A stretch of DNA of 64,000 nt from Anaeropeptidivorans aminofermentans (GCF_940670685.1 NZ_OW711693.1:2046001-2110000); one strand, 5' to 3'; counted from the first letter of the stretch, positions 46,310-56,291 are shown. Program-made: numbers and translations. The notes: a model not told the origin generated them from the letters alone.

Positions 46310-47902
46310 CTATAAATACACCTTGAATTTCTCTTCAAAATCCTTAATCAGCTTATATTCTATGCTATCTACAAGGGCAATCCAGCTGGCCTCTATAATA
46401 TCATCCGATACACCGACGGTAGTCCAGCTGGAAGAGCCGTCTGTGGACTCAATAAGAACTCTTACCTTTGATTCGGCGGCGGATTTTCCGTCTAAAACCC
46501 TTACCTTGTAATCTGTCAGGTGAACGTCCTTAAGCTGAGGATAGAATACCTCCAAGGCCTTTCTTAAAGCTTTATCCAAGGCATCTACCGGGCCCACCCC
46601 CTGAGCCGCGGTAATTTCCTTTTTCCCGTCTACAATTACATTTATAATAGCGCAGGCGGAAGAGCAGGAAGGCGCCAAAGGCCTTTCGCATATGGTTTTA
46701 AAGTTTACAAGCTCAAAAAGGGGCTTGTATTTTCCAAGGCTCTTTCTGATTACAAGCTCAAAGGCACTTTCAGCGGCTTCAAATTGATACCCCTGATGCT
46801 CAAGCTCTTTGAGCCTATCCATGATTTCTTTGGTTTTTTCCGAATCTTTTTCAAGGCTCGGGTCAATCTTTTGTATTTTTTTAAGTATTGTGCTTCTGCC
46901 TGAAACCTCGCTTGTAAGAAGCTTCCTTTCATTTCCCACAAGGTTCGGCTCAATATGCTCGAAGCTTCTTGAATTTTTAGAAACCCCGTCAATATGCATT
47001 CCGCCCTTATGAGCAAATGCTGCCTTTCCCACATAAGGCTCTCTTTCATAAAGAATCACATTGGAAACGTCCGAAACAAGCCTTGCCGTTCTGCTTAAAT
47101 GCTGCATCTGGTCTGGGCTTATAACGGGATAGCCCATTTTAAGCTGCAAATTTGCCATTACAGTGGAGAGATTCGCATTTCCGCATCTTTCTCCGAATCC
47201 TGTAAAAGTCCCCTGAATATGTATAGCGCCCGCGGAAACGGCCATAATGGAATTGGCTACCGCCATTCCGCAGTCATTATGACAGTGGATTCCGATATCG
47301 GTTCTAAGTTCTTCTTTTACGGCAGAAGTAATTTCATAAATCTCCATAGGCATGGTTCCGCCGTTGGTATCGCATAATACAAGGCATTTTGCGCCGCCGC
47401 CCCTTGCCGCCTTTAAGCAGCTTATAGCATATTCTTTATTATTTTTATAGCCGTCAAAAAAATGCTCGGCATCAAAAATAACTTCCTTTTCTTTGTCGGT
47501 AAAAAAGCTTACCGTATCATAAATCATATTGAGATTTTCCTCAAGCTCCGTCTTTATAATATCTGTCACATGAAAATCCCATGTTTTACCGAATATGGCA
47601 ACAGCTTCCGTATTTGCTTCAATTAAGGATAATACATTTTCATCGTCAAGAGGCGTTGTGTTTTTTCTTCTTGTAGAGCCGAAGGCAATAATTTTTGCGT
47701 TTTTAAGATTCAATTGCTTTACCTTCTTAAAAAACGCTAAATCCTTAGGGTTTGACCCCGGATTTCCTGCTTCGATATAATCTATGCCTATTTCGTCAAG
47801 GGCCTTAACTATTTTAAGCTTATCCTCAACCGAAAATGAAATCCCCTCTGCCTGCGCCCCGTCTCTTAATGTAGAGTCAAATAAAATTATTTTTTTATTC
47901 AC
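46310..47902 (-). CDS. cimA: Citramalate synthase
   Basis: 530 residues from GTG 47902 (GGGGG eight bases upstream; a GTG six bases earlier is too close). DRE-TIM barrel with FDSTLRDGAQAEGISFSVED, the metal-binding GIHCHNDCGMAVANS and a C-terminal LeuA dimer regulatory domain (about 400-530). DSTLRDGAQAEGISFS and YIEAGNPGSNPKD are typical of the CimA branch, not of LeuA or homocitrate synthase. It condenses pyruvate and acetyl-CoA to (R)-citramalate, giving 2-oxobutyrate for isoleucine without threonine. Confidence 0.92.
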   Translation of the reverse strand: MNKKIILFDSTLRDGAQAEGISFSVEDKLKIVKALDEIGIDYIEAGNPGSNPKDLAFFKKVKQLNLKNAKIIAFGSTRRKNTTPLDDENVLSLIEANTEAVAIFGKTWDFHVTDIIKTELEENLNMIYDTVSFFTDKEKEVIFDAEHFFDGYKNNKEYAISCLKAARGGGAKCLVLCDTNGGTMPMEIYEITSAVKEELRTDIGIHCHNDCGMAVANSIMAVSAGAIHIQGTFTGFGERCGNANLSTVMANLQLKMGYPVISPDQMQHLSRTARLVSDVSNVILYEREPYVGKAAFAHKGGMHIDGVSKNSRSFEHIEPNLVGNERKLLTSEVSGRSTILKKIQKIDPSLEKDSEKTKEIMDRLKELEHQGYQFEAAESAFELVIRKSLGKYKPLFELVNFKTICERPLAPSCSSACAIINVIVDGKKEITAAQGVGPVDALDKALRKALEVFYPQLKDVHLTDYKVRVLDGKSAAESKVRVLIESTDGSSSWTTVGVSDDIIEASWIALVDSIEYKLIKDFEEKFKVYL

Positions 47903-48014
47903 ATACACAACCCCCTTACTTATACCAATTCAATTTTATTCCTTCTGAATTTTTGAAGCAAAAGCACAAGTTCCAAATGCTTTTATAAAAAATTCAGCTT
48001 AACTTCGTATGTAT

Positions 48015-49391
<1,377 letters not shown>

Positions 49392-49910
49392 TTAGTATAT
49401 TGAGTCTTCCTCTTCCTCTATTGAAAGGCTGCCTCTTCCGAGCCCTGCAAGGCCTGTTCTTGCTATTTCCTTTATTCCGTATCCGCTTACAAGCTCGCAG
49501 AAGGCTTCAATCTTGCTCTGGTCCCCTGTGATTTCAACGGTTATGGTTTCCGAGGAAACATCAATAATATTTGCCCTAAATATATCAACAATGCCTACAA
49601 TCTCTGTTCTCGTATTGTTATTTGCTTTGATTTTTATAAGGGCCAGCTCTCTTAAAACCGATGTGTTTTCCAATAGCTCAATAATTTCAATTACATCCAC
49701 CAGCTTTTCAACCTGGCGTGTAATCTGCTTTATCGCTTGGTCGTCGCAAATCGTTGTCACGGTGATTCTCGTAAGCTCCCCATTGCCTATGACCCCTGCA
49801 CTGAAGCTTTCTATGTTAAAACCCCTTCTTGTAAATAATCCTGATATTCGGCTTAGGGTGCCCGCCTGATTATTCACAAGAATTGACAATATATGCCTTT
49901 TCAAATTCAT
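49392..49910 (-). CDS. ilvN: Acetolactate synthase, small (regulatory) subunit
   Basis: 172 residues from ATG 49910 (AGGAG five bases upstream). N-terminal ACT domain (HILSILVNNQAGTLSRISGLF, FSAGVIGNGELTRITVTT) and a C-terminal domain (RANIIDVSSETITVEITGD). It binds valine and activates the large subunit. It is the first gene behind the T-box leader, about 50 bases after the leader terminator. Confidence 0.96.
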   Translation of the reverse strand: MNLKRHILSILVNNQAGTLSRISGLFTRRGFNIESFSAGVIGNGELTRITVTTICDDQAIKQITRQVEKLVDVIEIIELLENTSVLRELALIKIKANNNTRTEIVGIVDIFRANIIDVSSETITVEITGDQSKIEAFCELVSGYGIKEIARTGLAGLGRGSLSIEEEEDSIY

Positions 49911-49958
49911 CACCTCTCCTGCTTTTAATGCTGAAACTTTTATATTTAGATTTTTGTA

Positions 49959-50254
49959 TAAAAAAACTCGCTCCTACGTATGTAGGGGCGAGGTATATTC
50001 GCGGTACCACCCTATTTTGCCTTCGTTTAAAAGACATCTTATCAGGTTCTATCAAACCCTTGCCTGTAACGGGGCGTCCGTCCTTCCCTACTTAGATATG
50101 TTCAAGAAGGATGCTCGTGAGGGAGAATTTTATGGGCTGCTACAGGCTTGCACCAAGCGCCTGCTCTCTGAAAACAGTTGGCATAAAACTAAACTCAGTC
50201 ATTGCATTTGATTACTTAATCACTTTCTTTTAGTGTTTAAGTTTTTGAAATGTT
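49959..50254 (-). promoter_or_regulatory. T-box leader of the ilv-leu operon
   Basis: On the minus strand the T-box consensus AGGGTGGTACCGCG is exact (50000-50013), followed by the terminator stem CTCGC-CCTAC with GTAGG-GCGAG (49967-49992) and a T run (49960-49966). Upstream are the stem I features AGAGAGCAGG and GGTGCAAGCCTG (about 50135-50170). Folding the base of stem I by eye puts ATC (50110-50112) in the specifier loop, which would read tRNA-Ile; this is less certain than the T-box itself. The UGGU of the box fits a tRNA with discriminator base A. Uncharged tRNA binding would let transcription continue into ilvN. Confidence 0.95.
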
Positions 50255-50261
50255 ATCAAAC

Positions 50262-50290
50262 ATTCTAGCAAAATGTTTATAAAAAGTCAA
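50262..50290 (-). promoter_or_regulatory. Promoter of the T-box/ilv-leu operon
   Basis: On the minus strand, TTGACT (50285-50290), exactly 17 bp, then TAGAAT (50262-50267). Transcription should begin near 50254, at the start of the T-box leader. Confidence 0.85.
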
Positions 50291-50390
50291 TGAAAATAAT
50301 TCACATGATTTTCAAATTTATCGGAGAGTTTTTAGCATTTTTATCTAATTGCCTGTATATAAGATTTAATAAGCGATTTAAGCTTATGAT

Positions 50391-51251
50391 TTAATTTTTA
50401 GAACTGCTTTGCCTTAAATACCTGTCGGCCTGCTGAGCAGCTATAAGGCCCTCTCCTACGGCATTACTTATCTGATAAGGCCAGCCTGTACAGTCACCGC
50501 AGGCATAGACGCCTTTTAAATTCGTTTCCATATAGCGGTTTACGACAATCATGCCGTCTTCCACTGCGATTCCCGGAAGAAGGCTGTTTGCCGGGGTAGA
50601 TTCTTTTACAAAAAATGCGCCGCTGCATTTGATAGGGCCTTCGCTTGTATCAAGGGCCTCTACGAAATCGCCGCCTTTTACGGAAACAGGCTTTGCCTTT
50701 AATATCTTAACTTTAGAGTTTATATTGGAAGGCTCTCCATATAGAGGAATAAAATAAGTATTTCCTGCAATATCCGCAAGAAAATTCACGTCTTCCTCAG
50801 CCTCTTTTATCTCTCCGACTACCACAACGTCCTTATTTCTATAAAGCATTCCGTCACAGGTTGCGCAGTAGCTTACGCCTCTGCCGAGGAACTCTTCTTC
50901 GCCGGCTATTTTCTTTCCCTTTTTTATGCCGGTAGCTAAAATTACGGTTTTAGCCTGATAGAAGTCATTTTCAAAATTAATGCCGAAAAAATCCCCCATA
51001 TCAAGAACTTGAAGAACGCGGCCTTTTTTTATCTCTATTTCCTGATTTTTAGCATGGTTAAGAAATGAGTCCAGCATTTCTTTTCCTGTCATTTCCGGCA
51101 TTCCCAAATGGTTATTTACTTTTTCCGCCCTGTATAAAAAGCTCGTTTCAATTCCCCTTGTAAATACGGCGGCATTTCTGTTTCTCGCTTTTAAATTTAT
51201 GGCAGCGGAAAGCCCTGCCGGACCTCCGCCTATTATAATTGCGTCGTACAT
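50391..51251 (-). CDS. Thioredoxin reductase-like FAD/NAD(P) oxidoreductase
   Basis: 286 residues, a little shorter than TrxB (about 310). FAD site IIIGGGPAGLSAAINL at the start, the redox-active pair in GVSYCATCDGMLY, a NAD(P)-domain in which the usual GxGxxA reads VVVVGEIKEAEED, and the C-terminal FAD motif GVYACGDCTGWPYQISNAVGEG. The GxGxxA glycines are thus partly lost, which suggests the electron donor may not be NADPH, as in the ferredoxin- or F420-type thioredoxin reductases known in anaerobes. AAGGAG precedes ATG 51251. Monocistronic, divergent from topB. Confidence 0.88.
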   Translation of the reverse strand: MYDAIIIGGGPAGLSAAINLKARNRNAAVFTRGIETSFLYRAEKVNNHLGMPEMTGKEMLDSFLNHAKNQEIEIKKGRVLQVLDMGDFFGINFENDFYQAKTVILATGIKKGKKIAGEEEFLGRGVSYCATCDGMLYRNKDVVVVGEIKEAEEDVNFLADIAGNTYFIPLYGEPSNINSKVKILKAKPVSVKGGDFVEALDTSEGPIKCSGAFFVKESTPANSLLPGIAVEDGMIVVNRYMETNLKGVYACGDCTGWPYQISNAVGEGLIAAQQADRYLRQSSSKN

Positions 51252-51417
51252 GAAAGCCTGTCTCCTTATTTTTTATTTATATTTAAGGATATTATAATAT
51301 ATTTTTATATGCTTTGCTACATTAAGAAATTTATTCTGCCGAAATCCGGCAAGCTAATTGTGCTAATCTATGATAAATTATGTTATACTATAAAAAAACA
51401 AAAAGGTGATTAAAATA

Positions 51418-53595
51418 ATGAAATCATTAATTATAGCAGAAAAGCCCTCTGTGGGACGGGATATAGCAAAGGTTTTAAAATGCAATAAAAAAGAAAACGG
51501 CTTTATGGAAGGCAATACTCATATTGTTACATGGGCCTTAGGGCATCTTGTAACCTTGGCAGACCCTGAAGCCTACGATGATAAATATAAGTCCTGGGAT
51601 ATAGACCATCTGCCCATCATTCCTGAAAAGCCTGAGCTTATCGTAATAAAGCAGACCTCTGCTCAGTTTCGGACAGTAAAGGCCCAAATTGGCCGAAAAG
51701 ACGTTTCGGAAATCATCATCGCAACCGATGCAGGCCGTGAAGGCGAGCTTGTGGCAAGATGGATTCTTGAAAAAGCCGGCAATAAAAAACCTGTAAAAAG
51801 GCTGTGGATTTCTTCCGTAACTGACAAGGCTATTTTAGAAGGCTTTAAGAATTTAAAAGACGGGAAAAACTATATTCCTCTTTATAATTCCGCAAAGGCA
51901 AGGGCCATTGCCGACTGGGTAGTGGGCATCAATGCCACAAGGGCATTAACTGCAAAGCATAATGCTCAGCTTTCCTGCGGAAGGGTTCAGACCCCTACCA
52001 TAGCCATTGTAAACGCTAAAGAAGAAGAAATCAGGTCCTTTAGGCCGAAGGATTACTACACGATAAAATTGAATTATAAAAACACCGATTTTACTTTAAA
52101 AAATAAAGACGGTTCCTTTCGTATCTTTGATAAAAATTACGCCGACGGGCTATTAATCACTTTAAAGGGTAAAGAAGCCGAAATAAAATCCATTGATAAA
52201 AAAAGACATTCTTTGAAAGAATCTGGGCTTTATGATTTAACTTTGCTCCAAAGAGATGCCAACAGGCTTTTTAATTTTTCAGCCAAAGAAACATTAAATA
52301 TTATGCAGTCTTTATATGAAAGGCATAAAGTCGTAACCTACCCCAGAACAGATTCAAAATATATCTCTCAGGATATTGTGCCCACGATACCTGAAAGGCT
52401 TAAGGCAATACGTTTCGGCGGATATAAAAAGTTCGTGGGAGAAATTCAGAAAAACGGCATAAAGGTAAGTAAATCCTTTGTAGATGATTCAAAGGTTTCC
52501 GACCACCACGCCATAATACTCACAGAGGAAGCTGCAAATATTTCGGATTTTACCGATAAGGAAATGAAAATATATGATCTTATAATTAAACGCTTTCTTG
52601 CAGTCTTCTACGCCCCTTATGAATATGATGAAATGACTGTAACAGCTTCTTGCTCCGGTGAAACTTTTATAGCAAAGGGCAAAAATATAATTTCCTTAGG
52701 CTATAAAGAAATTTACGGAAAAGAGCTTAAAGAGGAAGACAGCGAAAGCGATTTAAAAGACCAGCTTATGCCAACCTTTGAAAGAAGCGAAAAATTCACC
52801 TTGCAAAGATTGCAGATGGATACAGGAAAAACAAAGCCTCCTGCCTATTTTACCGAAGGAACTTTACTTGCCGCCATGGAAAATCCAAAGGCTTATATAA
52901 AGTCTTCCGATAAGGAAATATCAAAAACCCTTACGGAAACGGGAGGCCTTGGAACCGTTGCAACGAGAGCCGATATCATCGACAAGCTTTTTTCAAACTT
53001 CATGCTTGAAAAAAGAGGAAATTCCATATTTGTAACATCAAAAGGAAAGCAGCTTCTCAGTCTCGCCCCTAAGGATTTGAAAACCCCTGATTTGACAGCC
53101 AAATGGGAACTTGAGCTTAATAAAATAGCCGAAAATAAGCTCAATAAAGATGTATTTTTAAGCGAAATAAACGAATATACGAGAAAAATAATAAAAGAAA
53201 TAAAAACCTCCGACGGAAAATTCCGCCATGATAATATTACAGGGAAAAAATGCCCGGAATGCGGGAAATTTCTGCTGGAAGTCAATGGGAAAAAGGGTAA
53301 AATGCTTGTCTGCCAGGACAGAGAATGCGGATACAGAAAATCCATATCCTTTAATTCAAATACAAGATGCCCTGAATGCCATAAAAAAATGACAATTACA
53401 GGAGAAGGCGCAGACAGGAGATATATCTGCTCCTGCGGATTTAAAGAAAAGGTAGACGCCTTCCACGAGAAGAGAGCATTAGAAGGAAATAAGATGTCTA
53501 AAAAGGATATTGATAAATACCTGAACAAACTAAATAAAGATGAAAAGCCGGAAAATTCCGCAATCGCCGATGCCTTAAAGGGGCTTAAGCTATAG
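51418..53595 (+). CDS. topB: DNA topoisomerase III
   Basis: 725 residues from ATG 51418 (AAAGGTG nine bases upstream; the GTG at 51406 is inside that site). TOPRIM domain IIAEKPSVGRDIAKVLK with ATDAGREGELVARW, active-site tyrosine in VVTYPRTDSKYIS, and QLSCGRVQTPTIAIV. The C-terminus has two zinc-ribbon-like parts (CPECGKFLLEV with CQDRECGY, and CPECHKKMTI with CSCGF). Type IA enzyme that decatenates DNA. Some clostridial copies come from conjugative elements, but nothing around it shows transfer. A 139-bp repeat begins one base after its stop. Confidence 0.95.
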   Translation: MKSLIIAEKPSVGRDIAKVLKCNKKENGFMEGNTHIVTWALGHLVTLADPEAYDDKYKSWDIDHLPIIPEKPELIVIKQTSAQFRTVKAQIGRKDVSEIIIATDAGREGELVARWILEKAGNKKPVKRLWISSVTDKAILEGFKNLKDGKNYIPLYNSAKARAIADWVVGINATRALTAKHNAQLSCGRVQTPTIAIVNAKEEEIRSFRPKDYYTIKLNYKNTDFTLKNKDGSFRIFDKNYADGLLITLKGKEAEIKSIDKKRHSLKESGLYDLTLLQRDANRLFNFSAKETLNIMQSLYERHKVVTYPRTDSKYISQDIVPTIPERLKAIRFGGYKKFVGEIQKNGIKVSKSFVDDSKVSDHHAIILTEEAANISDFTDKEMKIYDLIIKRFLAVFYAPYEYDEMTVTASCSGETFIAKGKNIISLGYKEIYGKELKEEDSESDLKDQLMPTFERSEKFTLQRLQMDTGKTKPPAYFTEGTLLAAMENPKAYIKSSDKEISKTLTETGGLGTVATRADIIDKLFSNFMLEKRGNSIFVTSKGKQLLSLAPKDLKTPDLTAKWELELNKIAENKLNKDVFLSEINEYTRKIIKEIKTSDGKFRHDNITGKKCPECGKFLLEVNGKKGKMLVCQDRECGYRKSISFNSNTRCPECHKKMTITGEGADRRYICSCGFKEKVDAFHEKRALEGNKMSKKDIDKYLNKLNKDEKPENSAIADALKGLKL

Positions 53596-53596
53596 A

Positions 53597-53735
53597 TATA
53601 GTAAATTTAAAGTTAAACAGCAGCAAAGCCGTATATTCACACAGGCTCAAAAATGTACCGTTTCCGAAGGAAATCCGTGTTTTTGAGCCTGATGGGAATA
53701 GGCTTTTGCTGCTTCTTTATATGAAATTTACTATA
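53597..53735. repeat. Palindromic repeat, family 1, intact 139-bp copy
   Basis: Inverted ends TATAGTAAATTTAAAGTT... (left) and ...ATATGAAATTTACTATA (right) pair over about 35 bases, including AGCAGCAAA/TTTGCTGCT. The core hairpin 53644-53689 has stem GGCTCAAAAA/TTTTTGAGCC around GTTTCCGAAGGAAATC. The same length as the copy at 63688-63826 but in the opposite orientation. It begins one base after the topB stop codon. Confidence 0.75.
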
Positions 53736-53764
53736 AATCACAGGATTATATCATCTAAATATTT

Positions 53765-53798
53765 AAAAAGGTTATGCCTAATTGGCATAACCTTTTTT
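53765..53798 (-). terminator. smpB terminator (bidirectional)
   Basis: Stem AAAAAGGTTATGCC (53765-53778) with GGCATAACCTTTTT (53784-53797), loop of five, A and T runs on both sides. It is shared by the convergent topB and smpB. Confidence 0.92.
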
Positions 53799-53804
53799 AT
53801 GATT

Positions 53805-54275
53805 TTATTGAAGATTTCTAATTTTAAATTCCTTTTCAGCCTGTCGTTTCACATCTTTTTTCGCAATGGTTTCTCTCTTGTCGTAGAGCTTCTTTCCCCG
53901 GGCTATGGCAATGTCTATTTTCACAAGGCTTTTAAGAATATAAATCCTCGTAGGTACTATTGTAAAGCCGTCGAGAGCAACGGCCCCCATAAGCTTATTG
54001 ATTTCTTTTTTGTGAAGCAGAAGCCTTCTTTTTCTCAAAGGGTCCTTATTGAATATATTGCCGTGTTCATAAGGGCTTATATGCATGTTATATACGAAGG
54101 CTTCGTTATTTTCTATTTTTACGAAGCTATCCTTTAAATTGCATTTGCCTTGCCTTAGGCTTTTTACCTCTGTTCCTATAAGCTCTATTCCTGCTTGAAA
54201 AGTTTCCTCTATAAAATATTCATGATATGCTTTTTTATTTTGTGCTATTAATTTTACTCCTGTATTCTTAACCAT
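53805..54275 (-). CDS. smpB: SsrA-binding protein
   Basis: 156 residues: [51 protein letters not shown] and the basic tail [19 protein letters not shown]. SmpB binds tmRNA and brings it to stalled ribosomes. GGAGG precedes ATG 54275. The ssrA gene itself is not seen nearby. Confidence 0.98.
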   Translation of the reverse strand: MVKNTGVKLIAQNKKAYHEYFIEETFQAGIELIGTEVKSLRQGKCNLKDSFVKIENNEAFVYNMHISPYEHGNIFNKDPLRKRRLLLHKKEINKLMGAVALDGFTIVPTRIYILKSLVKIDIAIARGKKLYDKRETIAKKDVKRQAEKEFKIRNLQ

Positions 54276-54413
54276 ATTTCCTCCGAATTAAAAGACTTAA
54301 AAGTAATTGTTGTAAATGCATGTACTAAAGATTATTATATAAGTATGTGCTTTTAGTTTAACCTGTTAATAATTATATTACCATCTTTAGATAAAATAAA
54401 CAATGGAGTGATT

Positions 54414-55340
54414 ATGATGAAATCAAGAAATCTTTTCTATACAAATGAGTATGAAAAAAAATATAAGCGTTTAAGAATTATTTTCATTGTTTTATTGATT
54501 CTTTTCGGTATCTTTATTTATAAAAATATAAACTATATATTGTTTAAATATTTTGTTTCATATAATTATGCTTATACCGACGCTTTAGACAATGTCTATA
54601 TAGACGCTCTTGGGGAAGATAACTTTAAATCTTATGCCAAAAATTTCGATGAAATGGTGATTGCCGTTGTATCCGACCATATAGGGGACGCGGCGGAAGA
54701 CAGGTATACGTATCTCTATACCCCAAGCCAATACAAAGATTCAAAGGAAAAGACTAAAGAAAAGGCTGAGGAAGCTGAAATTAAAGAGCTGAATGAAGAT
54801 ACCGTATATCTGTATTTGCCTAATATGTCTAAATACACTACGGAATTTGCAAAGGAAAATAAAGAAAACTATCAAAATTATAAAAATATTGTAATAGACC
54901 TTAGGGATAACACCGGCGGAGCGCTGGATCCTACTTATGAGCTTTTGGATTATTTTCTTCCCAAAGGGAAACTTATGGCAGCAGAAAATACCCGGCTTTT
55001 TCTTACCAGCAGAAAAATAAAATCCAAAAACAATACTTATTTCGAATATGAAAATATAATCTTACTTGAAAATTCAAACACTGCAAGCGCCGCCGAAACA
55101 TTCATAATGGCCCTTAAGGAAAATCTCGATAATGTAACCGTCATGGGAGAAAAGTCTTTTGGAAAAGGAATCGGTCAGTATACCTTGTCATTAAAAGGCG
55201 GCTACGCTGTAAAAGCCACAGTAATGGAGCTTGAAACTCCTTCCGGCAATTCTATCCATAAATCTGGAATAGAGCCTGATGTAAAATATGTAAGAGGCGA
55301 TGTAATTAAAAAAGCCTTAAGCTATATTAACAGCAAATAA
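54414..55340 (+). CDS. Membrane-anchored S41-family peptidase
   Basis: 308 residues from ATG 54414 (GGAG five bases upstream). N-terminal membrane helix (RIIFIVLLILFGIFIYKNI), then a short extracellular region and an S41 (C-terminal processing/tail-specific) peptidase core: IVIDLRDNTGGALDPTYELL, LLENSNTASAAETFIMAL with the catalytic Ser in TASAAE, and VMGEKSFGKGIGQ with the Lys. No PDZ domain is present, so it is shorter than CtpA/CtpB (about 450). Substrate unknown; in spore formers related proteases act in signalling. Confidence 0.88.
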   Translation: MMKSRNLFYTNEYEKKYKRLRIIFIVLLILFGIFIYKNINYILFKYFVSYNYAYTDALDNVYIDALGEDNFKSYAKNFDEMVIAVVSDHIGDAAEDRYTYLYTPSQYKDSKEKTKEKAEEAEIKELNEDTVYLYLPNMSKYTTEFAKENKENYQNYKNIVIDLRDNTGGALDPTYELLDYFLPKGKLMAAENTRLFLTSRKIKSKNNTYFEYENIILLENSNTASAAETFIMALKENLDNVTVMGEKSFGKGIGQYTLSLKGGYAVKATVMELETPSGNSIHKSGIEPDVKYVRGDVIKKALSYINSK

Positions 55341-55360
55341 TTTATCATAACTAAAACCTA

Positions 55361-55393
55361 AAAAGACAGTGCATATAAAAGCGCTGTCTTTTT
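55361..55393 (+). terminator. Terminator after the S41 peptidase
   Basis: Stem AAAAGACAGTGC (55361-55372) with GCGCTGTCTTTT (55381-55392), one G-T wobble, then T residues. Confidence 0.8.
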
Positions 55394-55431
55394 ACGTCTG
55401 CATACTCTTTGATTTTTTTGCTTACTCAGAG

Positions 55432-55596
55432 TTAAAACATATCCCTTACATCTTCCATTAAATCTTCTGCCTTTTTAAGCGCATTTTTTCCTGATCTCAT
55501 TGCGTTTCTTCTGCTTTTCTTATCGCTCATGCCAATAGCGGCGGCAGCTAAACCCATAAGAGAACCAGCTATAATGCCCCTTGCAAATCTATTCAT
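55432..55596 (-). CDS. Small glycine/alanine-rich protein (54 residues)
   Basis: ATG 55596 follows GGAGG at a spacing of about eight. The N-terminal half is a hydrophobic, glycine-rich helix (RGIIAGSLMGLAAAAIG) and the rest is basic then acidic (SDKKSRRNAMRSGKNALKKA, ending DVRDMF). The pattern of a glycine-zipper helix plus a charged amphipathic tail resembles YtxH-like proteins; that is a suggestion. It is the gene after gerW on the same strand, 230 bp downstream. Confidence 0.65.
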   Translation of the reverse strand: MNRFARGIIAGSLMGLAAAAIGMSDKKSRRNAMRSGKNALKKAEDLMEDVRDMF

Positions 55597-55826
55597 AATC
55601 AAAACCCTCCTTTTTAAATTTTCGATAATAGTATTTGTTTATTGCTTAAAAATATACTTTATTAAATTTAACAAATTTGGGTCTTTGGGCGCTTACTAAG
55701 ATTTGTGTGTACTTCTATTAATGGGTTTTTATAAAGAGAATTTTTAAATTAATCCTTCTTAAAAACCTGTTATTTTTTTAATATAGTAAAAGGCATTACT
55801 ATATTAAAGCAACGCCCTTTCAAAAC

Positions 55827-56276
55827 TTATTCTTCAATTTCTCTTACGATAGTCTCTTTAATGATTCTTTCCTCCGGTTCGCTTTCTGATTTTTTTCCAT
55901 CGTCTTTCAAATTTTCTTTATCTCTGGGGGTGAAAATGCTTCCCAGATTAAATTTGCTGACGATTCCCGGAGCCATATCTATGAGCTTACTTACCGCATC
56001 TTGATTTTTAACATTCACAAGCTGAACGGTATTATCTTTAATTACGATTACTGCGGAAGGCGTTATTTTTGCTCCCAAGCCGCCCATGTCGGAATTCTTT
56101 TTATCTTTTTCGCTTCCGTTTACTGCCCCTGCGGCTACGCCGAATATGACGTCAACAAGAGGAAGCATTATGGTTCCTCCTATATTTACAGGCTCGCCTA
56201 CTACTGTTTTTGTAGATACAAAATCGTCCATTTTGCTGAATAAAGTTTCAAGACTGTTGTTTAAATTATTGTCCAT
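55827..56276 (-). CDS. gerW: GerW-family sporulation protein (YtfJ-like)
   Basis: 149 residues. Conserved core: VVGEPVNIGGTIMLPLVDV, FGVAAGAVNGSEKD, GLGAKITPSAVIVIKDNTVQ. It ends in a charged tail (about 115-149). Bacillus GerW is made in the forespore and needed for normal germination. The gene upstream encodes a DUF2953 protein like B. subtilis YtfI, so the ytfI-ytfJ pair is conserved. This is the clearest sign that the organism makes spores. Confidence 0.93.
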   Translation of the reverse strand: MDNNLNNSLETLFSKMDDFVSTKTVVGEPVNIGGTIMLPLVDVIFGVAAGAVNGSEKDKKNSDMGGLGAKITPSAVIVIKDNTVQLVNVKNQDAVSKLIDMAPGIVSKFNLGSIFTPRDKENLKDDGKKSESEPEERIIKETIVREIEE

Positions 56277-56291
56277 TATTTACACCCTTCC

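Noticed and set aside
49911-50390. Small ORFs in the ilv leader (for example 49870-50055 minus, 49954-50211 plus)
   Set aside because: The region is a T-box leader; the frames cross its stem I, antiterminator and terminator and have no RBS, so not a leader peptide.
52893-53528. 211-codon open frame on the minus strand
   Set aside because: Lies wholly inside topB on the other strand; its content is a low-complexity Ser/Phe/Leu mirror of topB codons and it has no RBS.
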